64,000 nucleotides of DNA, taken from assembly GCA_001051155.2 (NCBI GenBank), contig JYIP02000007.1:1118342-1182341 (forward strand), given 5' to 3'. Both the position numbers and the translations under genes were made by a program. The notes beneath the pieces are model-generated. The model was not told the DNA's origin. It saw only the letters and a list, made by a program, of their open reading frames with translations, and did no database searches. This DNA comes from Chrysoporthe austroafricana (lineage: Eukaryota > Ascomycota > Sordariomycetes > Diaporthales > Cryphonectriaceae). How positions within the stretch are numbered: the stretch's first letter is position 1; every line of letters starts with the position of its first letter. This document shows, piece after piece, positions 12,196 through 23,420 of this stretch.

Positions 12196-13008
12196 CGCTG
12201 CATGATTGATGACTAACGATGGCACGCATTAGATTTGCATATACGGAACGACTATAGAGATAGATAGGTTTTATTTTTAACTACTTCTTGTTGCTTCATG
12301 TCACACAGAGATCCGCCAATGGTCACTGGGTAATGATTGATAGGGTGGCCCTGTCTCTGTCCGCCATTGTCATTGTGGGCCTTGAATTCCGTCCCGCCGC
12401 CGCCTCCTATGGTATGTGCTTCATCGTCACGATCATTGGTTTGGAAAGCAGGTCTTGACACGTCCATGGCTGGCCGGGAGCAAGACGGTTCGGACGATGC
12501 GGTGAAGTGAGGTAAACGCCCTCATGAGTACCGAGAGGCACACGAGAACTTCGGGCGGGCCGGACACTAGAGACACGGCCCATGGTGCAGCGAACAACAC
12601 AAGGGAAGAACAGTCAGGCCGGATGATTTTTCACGCTGTTATTAGACTCTTTCTAGACGGTAGATATGACCGCCTTTGATGGCTTATACCCTGGCCCGAT
12701 CTTCTCCCACGACCCCAATCCTAGCCGACTCCGTGAACGCCTTCCAGATGCAGAGGAGACTAGATAGAGGTATAATGTGTTCAAATACAGCTGGGCGCTC
12801 ATTGCGGAAATGTCGAGTGCTCGCTGTTATGCCCTTCCGTTGATGGGGAGAGGGTCGAGCAGTCGGAGTCCCCTAGGGAGGAAGAGTCGATTGGAGGGGT
12901 GGCTTCAGTTGGAGAGAGGAGCCCTGCTGGAGAGTAAACTTCTGTTGGATGGGGAGACTTTGACAGAGGGATAGTAAGTGGGTTCGCCGTGGCGTGACCG
13001 GGCCACTT
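12196..13008. other. Intergenic between two 3' ends
   Basis: Convergent 3' flanks of the P450 and NC2-beta genes. No gene is supported. Confidence 0.6.
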
Positions 13009-14073
13009 CTAGTTGTGTCGTGCAGCGGCAGCAGCGAACTGCTCTGCTTGCAATCGTTCCAGCTCCTCCATCGACATGCCGCTCTGATCGAACTTGTTGA
13101 GTTTCTTCTCGCGGCCCTATCACGACATTGTTAGTCACTTGTCAAGTCACGCGTCCATGGCTCGGGGGAAGGGTGGCAGGATGACGCCTCACCTTCTGCT
13201 GCTCCTTGTGTTCGGACGCAGCCTCAAGAACGGCGGGGACGTAGTCTGAGAAACCCAGCTGCTCGAGCGCCTTAGTGATATGGTCGCACGCGATGGTCTT
13301 CTTGGCCTCCTTCTCTGAGATCTCGTTGGCCTCTGACGAGACGAGGGTGATAAACTCGACGCAGCACTCTATGAGCAAGTCGCGAGCCTCTTTGGAGAAG
13401 GCCGTGCCGTTGGCGGGGGGAAGGATTTCGGTGACGATTTTCTGGACCGTCGCTGGGAGGACGTCAGTAGCTATTCAGATTGAGCGGACAGCAGGGCCTG
13501 GAGAGCTATTTTGATGAACCTATCGGGATAGTCTGCCGGGTACTCTATCTTGTAGATGAGAGCCAGCACGACCTTCTCGACCCGGGTCACCGACACTCTG
13601 CCCTCTACGTCGTGATGTAGTTGGTGCCACCCATCACTCACCCTTTGGCAATGACAGGTCGTCATTGCCTATTTCTTCAGTTAGCATACGTTTAGATGTA
13701 TCAATTCAGACGTTTAAGGGGGACCGCACGGGTATCGCCAAAAGCCATGTTGGAAGACAAGACAGAGAGGTGGGTGATGTCGAGACAAGATAGGCACAGA
13801 AGTGAATTGTTTTGGTGTGTGGCCTCGAACAAAGAAGACAATCCTTGGATATCAAGGCTAAAAGAAAGGATGTATATGAAGGCCCAGCTACAGCTCACTG
13901 CAGCAGGCCATCCGTTCATTCACTTGAAAGATGCTCGCGGACAAGCAGTGAGTGGCACCCCTTGAGCAGCAGTTGAACCCGGAATGCAATAGACTCTAGT
14001 AGAGTCGCGGGGAAAGAGGTGGACGATAAAACCAGGTACCATCAGACTCACCTCCAAATTCGTGGTCAGACAT
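13009..14073 (-). CDS. NCB2: NC2-beta (Dr1) transcription repressor subunit
   Basis: Histone-fold subunit of negative cofactor 2, which binds TBP on promoters with NC2-alpha and controls pre-initiation complex assembly. Exons (minus) are 14052-14073, 13642-13668, 13193-13452 and 13009-13116, giving 138 residues. The reconstructed start reads MSDHEFGGNDDLSLPKATVQ and leads into the histone fold. The sequences KEARDLLIECCVEFITLVSS and the segment from ISEKEAKKTI to ALEQLGF are strongly conserved in Dr1 proteins. The tail is short and basic to Gln/Ala-rich. Exon 2 is only 27 nt and intron 2 is 189 bp, so the gene is easily mis-called from open frames. Function is by family identity. Confidence 0.95.
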
Positions 14074-15385
14074 CGTGAACAATACAGGCACCCAAGGCGC
14101 GGCAGCTCAGCGCGAGGTGCACGCTTCTTGGCGGGTTACAATAAGCAGGAAGAGGCCAGGTTGTAACAAGCTGTGAGAAATTTTAAAAAAGAGGCTGGAG
14201 TCATTAGACTATGTGAGACTCATCATTGTGTTGTGCTCCTCAGAGTTGGAACATCATGGAGAGGTCCAAGTGAGCCGGCTTTCTTGGATGAGGGCCACAT
14301 CCGGGAGCACGGCCTTAGTGAGGTCGGCCTTGGTCCTTTAAGTACTTTTGACTCGATGTTTACGGTTCCAGCAAGAAAGGCAGGAACGGTCAGCTTGAGG
14401 CGGCGCGTAAAGCTGTGGCTTGGTATCAGCTTATCGCAGATGCCACTAACCGTTTTAGATCGTAGCTTGTAGCTCAAGCCACAATTCCACCTACCAAATA
14501 TTTTCTGTTCGCTCCGCTAGAAAGTCGCATGCAATTTTCTTCCTGCTCCAACCTTCTCATGTCACCATCAGCTCGACACAGCTCCACCGCCTCAACAGCC
14601 TCGTCCGCGATGGCTGGGTGTTCGGGTCTGTCTACAGGATGCGATGAGATCTATCTGTCACGTCTGGATGTCTTCTCCAGATGAGGACTAGACACACCCG
14701 TGTCGGGTGCCGAAAGGTATGTGTTCAGGCTTTCCACCCCTTCTTCTCACCCTAGATGATGAGCTTTTTGTCGCCCCAGGCATACAAACCCATGGTGATT
14801 GACCTGTCTTTCCAAACGGACGCCTCTGATCCTCCCACACCTTTGTTCTGCTTGCCATTCAGTGTCCTCGAGATTGTGCCTGCTGACCGAGTCATTGCAG
14901 GTTTGTTGCGATTGCCCCGAGTTCTTGGCCTTCCCCCAAAGACAAAAGAACGCCCCGACATCCTTTTGCCATGATGTTCAATCATGTACTATCAAATCCT
15001 GATCATCCTTTGATGACGAATTATTTCGATTCCTGAGCCACAACTACTATTACCGTCACGCCGACAGACCATGGAGATGGGAAGAGGCGCTGACTCTGTT
15101 GCGCAGTGGACGGGCGGCAAACAGACCAACTGCTCCCTGCGCCGTGGTCAACATGTTCCGTGGTCAACATGTTCGAGGTCAGTAAATGTCCAACTATTAT
15201 GGAGACACAAGACGCTATTCAAAGGCCTATGATTAAGAATTTACATTCCATGCTAAATCCGAAGCAAATAATGTGGAAGAAAATGTATTGCTTTTCATCT
15301 TTCGAATGAGGCTCTTCTATTCGTCTTGACGTCTATAGCATCTTGCAGCCAGACTATTTGCTGACGTTGTGGATAGTAAACCGCA
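14074..15385. other. Intergenic, 1.3 kb
   Basis: No gene is supported. It contains the NC2-beta upstream region and the 3' flank of the dehydrogenase gene. Only scattered short frames without domains are seen. Confidence 0.55.
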
Positions 15386-16306
15386 TCAGTGTTCCTGGTA
15401 CGCCGCCAGCTCTGGGCCATTCCACCTGTGCAGTGTTAGTGTCCCCTCGCACAGGCCTAGGAGAGAAGGGTGACCTACTGCAACCATTTTCCGCTGAGGT
15501 CAGGTGTGGCATCAAGCGCGAGCTTTGCGAACACATGCCCTGGACCCTCTGGCTTGTTCAGCTTTCCTTCCTCGAATGCAGACACGAAACCGGCGTGATC
15601 TACAGCGTCCATGTGATCTTTGCCCTGCTCCCGCAGCAACTTCTGCATTCCGGTGTCGGTCCTGCCTGGATTGCCAGAAACCGTGACAATATCCAACTCC
15701 TCGACTGCCAAGTGTTGGGCGAGGGAATGCAAGGCTGCCTTCGAGGATCCATATGGACCCCAAGCTGCATAACCTTTGAGGGCCGCTCCTGAAGTGACCA
15801 GGACGATGCGGCCCTTGGTCTGACGAAGGTGAGGTATCGCTGCTTGAACCTGATTTCTCCTGAGCATGAAAGTTCATTCGGCCCAGGGGTACGCGAACTT
15901 ACCAGAGCAAGAGGGCTGAAGAAGTTGATGTCGTACAGCTTCTTCCAATCATCAATCGAGGTGTCTGCAATCCGCTTGATCGGATCCAGTGCTCCGTGAT
16001 TAACAACGAGTCCATCGATCTGACCCCCAAATCTCACAGCTAGGTCTGTGACCTTGGTAGCATTCTTTCATAGAATATCAATATGACTTCCCTAGAACTG
16101 TCTCCGTGTTGAAATCTCACCTCAAATTTAGTCAAGTCGGCCGCCACGTACTCCACTTGCGAGGGGTACTGCTTCTTCAGAGCTTCGAGCTCACTCTCTG
16201 TGCGCGCAACAAGCACCACCTTGTGGGAATTTTGAAGGAGGTATTGCGAGATTGCCAGACCGATGCCGCGCCCAGCGCCTGTGACGATGATGGTCTTGGA
16301 AGTCAT
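15386..16306 (-). CDS. Short-chain dehydrogenase/reductase
   Basis: NAD(P)-dependent oxidoreductase with a classical Rossmann fold, 248 residues. Exons (minus) are 16121-16306, 15903-16052, 15479-15849 and 15386-15425. The nucleotide-binding motif TGAGRGIG is near residue 10. The catalytic serine is in VTSGAA, and the Tyr-x-x-x-Lys pair is in WGPYGSSKAAL. Where many family members have NNAG there is VNHGAL. The 40-nt last exon gives the end WNGPELAAYQEH; without it an apparent stop (TAG) lies in intron 3. The length and tail resemble yeast Irc24-type reductases. The substrate is unknown. The ATG used is the first in frame and has A at -3. Confidence 0.93.
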
Positions 16307-17093
16307 TTTGAGAGAACTAACAGCATCAATGTCAAGATTGAGTGTGTTTGCCAAGTCTTCTCAGTTATCAATCACGGAGAAATTTGAAGTCATTGGTGGG
16401 GCTTCGTGTGAGCGGCTTACATAATATAAAGGGCGTCCCTCTCTCTGACCCCATGCTGAAGGTTGTCCGCTCTTTCACACAAGGGACATTGCCGACGACA
16501 CCCCAAGGCCGTGGCTCGCTCTTTATACTCTTCAATCGAGCACCGTTAGTGCTCGGCTTCTCTGAAATGCATAAGACCAGCACATCTGCATGATACGCAG
16601 CCTGCGTTAAGCACAGCGCTAATAAGACAGGCGTCGAAAAGGCAGTGTTATGGACTTCCACGCTCGTAAGTATATATGCGATAGAGCAAACTCCTGTGAA
16701 CTAACTGCGGTCTTCGGCTTATATTGGAAGAGTGAGTATTTTAAAGAAAAGAAGGACAAAAAAGAGACTCTCAGTATTAGCTTCACCGGATGATGGTCCA
16801 TATGTTTCCACAATGACCTTTTTCAGACATGGAGAAAAGGCAATGTTTTTTACAGTGGCTCCGCCGAGTGACTACGGCTGGCATTTTGTTAATAAATCCC
16901 AATAGGCACTGGATAGAATCTCAGCCTCATTATATAGTAAGATGATAGCCTGTCTACTTTACTAAATTCTTCTGTGAACAATCACAAATTATCCTTTCAC
17001 GGCGCACCACGAGCCTCGTTCTCCACGGCTCAAAGATACCCGCTATACTCAGCATCTTTTCATCGGACAGCATCCACAACGAATACCCCCGAA
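16307..17093. other. Intergenic: dehydrogenase promoter and upstream of orphan gene
   Basis: AT-richer stretch. A TATA-like box serves the minus-strand dehydrogenase (listed separately). On the plus strand, the 120 bp before 17094 stay open in frame with the orphan gene but contain no ATG. Confidence 0.5.
16521..16527 (-). promoter_or_regulatory. TATA-like box
   Basis: TATAAAG on the minus strand about 215 bp upstream of the dehydrogenase start codon. The position is plausible if the leader is long. Supported by sequence match only. Confidence 0.35.
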
Positions 17094-17576
17094 ATGCGCG
17101 AAGTCATGATGGATGAAGCCTTTGCCGACGTCGTCGGCGGCTCAGGTTTGTACACTGTTGGCCTAGCCACTTGCATCGGCATCGCCGTTTCGGGGACATA
17201 CCATACCACGCCCGTCGAACGAGCAAGCCGCAACAACAAATTCCTAGCCCACCTCGGAGACGGCCCCCAAATGGACATTACGTGGAAGCGACTCAAGGGG
17301 CTAGTCCGGCACGCCATCGTCCGTGGACTGTCCAACATCCATGTACTGATCTCCGTGCTAGACACAACAACGTTGGAGGAGGACGAGGATATCAGTTGGA
17401 CCGAAGCGATGATTGCGGAGGAGAAGACCCTTTTGGCGTCTTATATTAAGAAGGCGGAGCAGCTGGTTAGGGGTAGGGCCGGCAGCGTGGTGAGGGTCGA
17501 TCGACATCACGTCAACATGGCGAAGGACATGACCATTACAAAAGAGGGGGAGCTCAAGGTTTGCAACGCCTGGTAA
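17094..17576 (+). CDS. Orphan protein, faintly CheD-like
   Basis: A single uninterrupted frame gives 160 residues from the first ATG. The frame stays open for 120 nt upstream with a Ser/Arg-rich sequence that could be part of an unseen upstream exon. I do not recognise a family. The segment GLATCIGIAVSG followed about 26 residues after the Cys by KFLAHL, then LKGLVRHAIVRGLSNIHVLI, vaguely resembles the Cys and His order of CheD-type deamidases. This is only an impression. The final codon TGG-TAA overlaps a perfect donor (GTAAGT). Splicing to the acceptor ending at 17700 would also stop at once, so the protein end is nearly the same. The gene stands alone in a gene-poor, AT-richer stretch. Confidence 0.55.
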   Translation: MREVMMDEAFADVVGGSGLYTVGLATCIGIAVSGTYHTTPVERASRNNKFLAHLGDGPQMDITWKRLKGLVRHAIVRGLSNIHVLISVLDTTTLEEDEDISWTEAMIAEEKTLLASYIKKAEQLVRGRAGSVVRVDRHHVNMAKDMTITKEGELKVCNAW

Positions 17577-19357
17577 GTGATGGGGATCGAGCGTTCAAGT
17601 GTTGGCACCTCCTTGAAGTCCACAAGCAACGCCTCGCGCTGCTGCTGTCTTATCTCTTGCCTCTCTGGATTGTGTTTCTCTGATCGAATGTTTTCCGCAG
17701 AATACAGTCGCGATGTATTTGACAAATAGAGTCAACGTCTGCAAGGTCGAGACTGTAGTGAGCGAGCTAGATTGGCAAAGCCGGATTAAGCCGTTGCCCG
17801 GTGCCCTCGCCCTCGATCAATCATATGTCTCTGACTGTCTGTCTCTTTTCGCTACTGCCGCCACGATGACCGTGGCTTCGTTGCCAGATTTATTTCTTCT
17901 TGTGCTAGTTCTTTGGCGCCTGGAAAACTTCAGCAGACACTCACCAGGTGAAACCACCAGATGTTCATCAGGCGAATTTCCTGGGCACCTGACGTACGAA
18001 CTACCCACTAGGTAACCGTGCCAAGCACACAAGTATTTTTCGATCAATTGCCATACTTTCATAACCTTTGCCCACAAAGGGGATCCAGACAGGCCTCTCA
18101 GAGCTTTAACAGTAAAGGCATTTATTGCAAGCACAAAGAAATTTAATAAAGAAGAGGTATGAGGAAATACAATAAAGGAAAGGTATTGAATTCAGAGGCC
18201 CGAAATGCCTTTACATTGGGCAGGTTGCTAGCAATTGCGGCTGAATGCTGGCCAGCAACGTTTTCTTGCGTTATAACAATGAACAAGTCTGGGCCAAAGG
18301 GCCAATAATAGCATCGCCGCTTCTTTGTTTCTTGCGAATGTTCTATCCTGTAATAAGTCCTACAAGTAAATAATGGCCAGATCCGAATAATAGATCCACC
18401 TTAGTAGCACGTCGTCTATGACGAAGTATGTCAAGTGCGACTAATCCTCCAGGTCAGCAGGAACGCTTTGATGACCTCTTTTTTCGAGAATATAGGAGGA
18501 AATGGAGACCAGGCGGCGTCGGCAGGGTTAGGCCATGTCAAGCCCCAAGCCAATCTTCATTGAGCAAACCACTTGTCAAAAGTGACTTCTCGATCTATTA
18601 GCCGGTCGCCCTCTTACCGGTAGACAATTTGGATGGGCTTGAAACCGACGTTGCACCCAAGCAAGTTGGTTATGATAAAATGTAGTCCGGCCAGGTGGGT
18701 TAGGTTGCCTTCGTCGCGCGTGGCTAGCTCCTTCAGGTAGCTATATAACTGAAGCCCGATATCATATGGCAGGACTTACACTAGCGAACGGACGATGGTG
18801 ATCGTATTCTGAAGAACTAGGCTACGCCGTCATTGCCCTCAATCATGTGCGAATTCGGAGTCATTTCAATGCCACCTCATCCTTCATGCCCGGATGACCA
18901 TCCTCGTCCTCTGCTTGCCCCCTGCCCTTCACCATTCCTACTGTTTTCTCACCTTCGGAATGTGAACACCGTTAACATAGCTTTGCTTGGAAATTGGCCT
19001 CGCGGTGTTCTGCCCGCGGCCCCCTACTTCGAGAGAGTGGAGGTTAGTGCCACCGCTTTTGTGGCACAGCACCATTAACGAATCCTTGTAAGGGGAAATT
19101 GGCGTTTAAGCTTGAGAACAAGCTTGCAGTGGTCAAGTCAGCATGGTAGGCATGATAGGCAGACGAGCCAGGGGCTGACAGGCAGCCATACCCATAGCCC
19201 CCTTTTCTCATCTTCCGATCACAAGGAGGCTTGTGATGAAATATTATAAAAGGCCGGGCAGAGACGTAAGAAGACAGCACAGAATCTTCCCAAACTCATA
19301 GCCATCAAGCCCTTGTCGCTCGTTCATCAGACATCCACCATTATTACTACTGTCAAT
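17577..19357. other. Gene-poor AT-richer intergenic stretch
   Basis: No gene is supported over 1.8 kb. Only short frames without domains are present and no clear transposon ends were seen. The right end holds the promoter of the secreted-protein gene. Confidence 0.5.
19245..19252 (+). promoter_or_regulatory. TATA box of secreted-protein gene
   Basis: TATAAAAG lies 106 bp upstream of the start codon of the small secreted protein, a normal distance for a strongly expressed fungal gene. Confidence 0.6.
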
Positions 19358-19742
19358 ATGCTCTTCACCAGTATCCTTGCTCTGGCCCTGCCAGCGGCGG
19401 CCGTTGCTCAGGTGAGGCGCAAGAGATCTTCTATTACCTAAAATTGACGACTTACTAACGATCTGCACTGAGAAGACCGCCAATGCCACTACAACCACTA
19501 GTTCTGCAATCGCAACCGCCACGGCACTGGACTACGAGGCTATCTGCGAGTCCCAAGCTTACGGTTACACCGACAAGTGCCCACAGTGTCTGTCACAATG
19601 TGACACCAAGACTACCGAGGAAGTCGCCGAGCAGTGCTACTACAGCGTATTCTTCGAGATCAATTACATTGAGTCTGATTGTGAGGCACACGGAGGGTAC
19701 AACTGCGAGACGACGGCTGTTGATGATGTCTGTGGCTCCTAG
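19358..19742 (+). CDS. Small cysteine-rich secreted protein
   Basis: A 106-residue precursor from two exons, 19358-19411 and 19476-19742. The first exon encodes almost exactly the signal peptide (MLFTSILALALPAAAVAQ). The phase-0 intron has a clear branch site (CTAAC) 9 nt into the last third. The mature part is Thr/Ala-rich at first and then holds eight cysteines in the order C, CxxC, C, C, C, C, C, consistent with four disulfides. Acidic and aromatic residues dominate. No known domain was recognised. Size, secretion signal and even cysteine number fit candidate effectors or surface proteins of fungi. A TATA box lies upstream. The role is inferred only from these features. Confidence 0.85.
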
Positions 19743-20601
19743 TAGGTTTCTCTTGCGAGCTCTAGGATGCCTTCGACCGGGCCATGGATTGCTTGAAGCA
19801 TTGGATGGCTTGAAGCATTGGATGGGAAGATGGGGCTTTCCAATCTTTACCGTTGGTCTCTTGTATCATCCGATCTTGACGGATATAAAGAATTAGACGC
19901 CTATTAGCGTGGTAATTAGATCTAGAGCGAGTACATTCAGTAAACTTATCACAAGGAAGCCTCACTTGGCGTCCTCGCTTTGCCCTCACTGAAGGTCACG
20001 TTCAATGAGCGCTACTTCTTGCACACCAGTCGCCGTCAGCTCCTGACTCTTTCAGCATCAATACGAATTAAATTGGTAGCTAGCGTAAATAGAATTTGAA
20101 ATCTTCAAGGCTAGTCGCGTTTCTTGGAACACCATCACTTTCCTGACATGCTCATAAGAGTCTTCGACATTCCAAGGTATTAGACCTGACAAAAATCACT
20201 GTAATTCTACCATTTACGTACCTGCCCGTCAATGGGACCATACCCTAGTGCTTGTTAATACAAACATGTTCTTGGTAGCAACACCCACACTTTCCTCTTC
20301 AAAGCATCTGCGACCCTGTGGAAGCAAAGAACCTCGCGAACCCACATTCCAGACAGATCCCAACCCAGTACTCGAAGCTTTTATTTGCACTCTTGACCGT
20401 CGGGAAGTCTCTCGATACTCGCACAGAGATGAATTGTAGGGCCTAGCTCGAGTTCCGAGCCCATTCCCGGTGGTTCAGAAGCTGTCCTTGAGGACGAACG
20501 CCTCAACATGACCCGCTTCAGGATTCCGTCGACTTGGTTTTCGAGCGCTGTGAAAATGAAAACGTGAGCTAATTCCCCTCCGTATTTAGCGAGGGCCTGG
20601 T
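19743..20601. other. Intergenic between two secreted-protein genes
   Basis: No gene is supported. The left part is the 3' flank of the cysteine-rich gene and includes an imperfect duplication of GCTTGAAGCATTGGATGG near 19788-19825. Confidence 0.5.
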
Positions 20602-20928
20602 CTACATCGAGGCAGACTCGCCTGGGGCGTTGTCGCGCGTGAAGATTTCGGTCTCCGGAGTGATTATGCTCTCGCCAACAGGCTTGATCATGGTTTGTCC
20701 GGCCCCCTCGCTCGGCAGCTCAGTGATCTGGGGAGAACGACGTTGCGAAATAGGCTCCAGGCTTCCGAAAGTCTCCCACTGGCCCGAAGGACCCAAATAA
20801 GAGACAGGCCCAAAGTCTGAAACGCCAGAAGGGGTGGGTGGGGGCAGTATGGGAACAGGGTTGCCATATACGCCATGAATCACGGCAAGGGACGCCAGGA
20901 GGCTGCCTATGACGCTGGTCGTCTGCAT
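20602..20928 (-). CDS. Small secreted protein without cysteines
   Basis: Single-exon gene for a 108-residue precursor. The first 24 residues form a signal peptide with core VIGSLLASLAVI and likely cleavage after VYG, followed by NPVPILPPPTP. The mature part is Pro/Ser/Glu-rich, has no cysteine and includes a dibasic site (SQRRSPQ), which could be a Kex2-type cleavage point. No domain was recognised. The start chosen is the Met directly before the signal peptide; the frame is open further upstream. A TATATAAG sequence is 334 bp upstream. Expression and role are unknown. Confidence 0.7.
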   Translation of the reverse strand: MQTTSVIGSLLASLAVIHGVYGNPVPILPPPTPSGVSDFGPVSYLGPSGQWETFGSLEPISQRRSPQITELPSEGAGQTMIKPVGESIITPETEIFTRDNAPGESASM

Positions 20929-23252
20929 TGTGGTTGGTACTGGAAGATGGTTCTCCGAAGACGTGTGGGGTGTATCTCGTATTGGCTGTGACAGATCACA
21001 AGCTTTGGTCAATCCGTGTCGAGAGGATTCTGCTGGAGGAGTACCGCAGAAAGGCGTTGAAAGGAGACGAGCGTTGCAGGCAGGGAAGTGAGGGATGGGA
21101 TGACGTAGAGAGGGTAGAGATAGGCCACCCGCTCAAATATTGTGTCAATATCGCAACGAGGAGCACTACTGCCAGAGTAGTCACAAAAAGATAGAAGGAA
21201 GTGGTGAGGGGATTGTGTCGGTAATGGATAAGAGGCAGAGATCAACGGCTTTCCTGAGACCCTTATATAGCTTCGAACTATTTTCTCAGAGAGTTTATAT
21301 GATTCTAAACTTAATTGAGTTAATGATTTCGGTACTTGACCGGGCACGGCCATGGTTGCATAAGATGAACGATATAGAGTAAGATGGCTGTTTCGGGTCT
21401 TCGCCTTTCTCCTCCAAGCATCGTAGAATCGAGACGTATAGTATTGAAGATCTACACATGTAGACTGTGTTTAAGGGATAATGATTCCAGGACAATCGGG
21501 CCTGCGTCCCCATGTCAGGCTCAAGTCTGACAGAGCCGCACTTGACGACACGGCTCGAACTGGTATCATCTCACCGTGTCAGATTGACCCTGCTCTTATT
21601 AATATTCCCCCAGATCTCCACGTCCACAGCCTTCCAATAGAAGTTCGTCTAACAGTCCCTTTGGCTTGGCCTCGATGTGGAATCAGCAATTTCAGAAGAC
21701 CGAGTCTGCGAGGTCAAGTGTTTGAGGAGAGCTGGCCGCAGTTGGCCTCATTCTGACCGTGGGGTTTTAATCAAAGGGACCTTATATTGCCTATTCAAGC
21801 AAATCGCGAGCTTGAGGAGGTCTTGCTGCAAAGAATTTAGGCTCTTACTTAAGTAGGCAGTCCTGCCTTTGTTTATTCTGCAAGCACTCACCTCCCCTCC
21901 TAGGGTTCTTAAGTGACTACTCTGTCTTTCTGTGTAAGGCCTCTGCCACAAGCTGACTGGGAAGTTTGGAAGTCTCCTCACGTAGGCAAGAAATTTGTGC
22001 TACTTGACAAAAATTTAGTAATCCCAACACGCCTAGAAGCCTAGGGTGCTCCTTTCTGTGGATGATTTTGATACATATTGCTGTCAGACCGACTTCCTTT
22101 ATATCGCCGCCTGGGTGTCCAGCAGCGCTCTCTGTCGGCAGTCTCACGGCCCTCTGACATTTCGACCTTCACTGATGGGCCCCAGATACTCTAATCCATC
22201 ATGTCTAGATGTTTCTGTAACAGCTTAGGTTGTGAAAGCGCGAGGGGGGCAACTCCGGACTTCAACGGTAGTCTCGGGAGGCTGTACGTAGTGGGGATCT
22301 TTGGGGAGATCATTAAAAATGAAAAACATAAGCTCCAGCGGGGTGATTGCTTGATATGGATAGGATGGATGGCCGGTTGCAAGGAATCCTGAGGCCGGTG
22401 GGAGGTGCCTACAAGCGTCTAAGCGAAGCATGACGGCGGCTGCATGTATCAGGAGTGGTCGGTCGGTCCTGAAGACTCCTTACTGAGGACAGATTCCCGG
22501 CAAAAGTCGAGGGATTTTCGAAACTACACAGCTCATAGTGAGACAATCTCGCGGTTGTCTTCGTCTCAGTACGCCAATGCAAGCCTGTCCAGGTCACCTG
22601 AGGGGAGAGGTTTTGAAATTTCTGTTGCCGTGTCACGCTAGGTAATCCGGATACTACTATGCACATACACACATACGTATCACACAATAGTGAAAAGATG
22701 AACAGATGACGTCTCCTTCAGACATACTTGCTTCTTCATGCTCCGCACGGCACCGAGTACGGATACGTAGAGGATCCTGCTTGGCCGTTGGCTCAGCATA
22801 GGTGCGTGGAGCGTGAGTGATTGTGGGTTGCCGGCGCTTAGGAGACGGTGAAGGAGGATATGACTGGGCAGATCGAGCGTAACCGAGACTGGGTGCCCAA
22901 CGGGTCGGTAGACCGCAGCAGTGGTACCCAATACTCCTCTGCGCGCACATGACCCGGTGGCAGCAGTGCAGCAGCAGCCCGACCACTCAGCTGCGGCAGG
23001 TTGCTTCTTCTCGAGCTCTCGAGGGGGTCGTAGGTAGGGATCCGGACCAAAGGTGGAGAGCTATTTTTACGCCCAGCGGCCCCGCACCAGGACAGGAACG
23101 ATACCGGGGAGATGGAGCAGCGAGGGGGCCGTCCTGGTCGGGACCTGTCTGGCCGATTCGTCGCCTGCAAGCCGGAAGGTACAGTAACATGAGGCCCGAG
23201 GTGGCGAGGCTGCTTGCGATGGGTAGCCCTGGCCGTAGCCGTGGTCGCGGCC
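20929..23252. other. Gene-poor intergenic stretch
   Basis: No gene is supported over 2.3 kb. A possible TATA element for the secreted-protein gene (TATATAAG, minus strand) is at 21262-21269. Around 21700-22150 the sequence is AT-richer with many short stops in all frames. No transposon termini or coding relics could be identified by eye. Confidence 0.5.
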
Positions 23253-23420
23253 GAGGACGAAGACGAGGACGACGAGGACGACGGGGACGACGAGGACGAC
23301 GAGGACGACGGGGACGACGAGGACGACGAGGACGACGGGGACGACGAGGACGACGAGGACGACGGGGACGACGAGGACGACGGGGACGACGGGGACGACG
23401 GGGACGACGGGGACGACGGG
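23253..23420. repeat. 9-bp GC-rich minisatellite
   Basis: About 18 tandem copies of a 9-bp unit, GAGGACGAC or GGGGACGAC. The first two-thirds are arranged as 27-bp higher-order units (two GAG units followed by one GGG unit). The last part is pure GGGGACGAC. All frames are open through it because the unit is a multiple of three. The frames would encode Arg/Gly, Asp/Glu/Gly or Val/Pro/Leu repeats. No convincing gene context supports translation. Confidence 0.92.

Noticed and set aside
13471..13665. Frame of 64 codons that looks protein-like
   Set aside because: It lies in the NC2-beta intron and part of exon 2 in another frame. Removing it restores the conserved Dr1 sequence.
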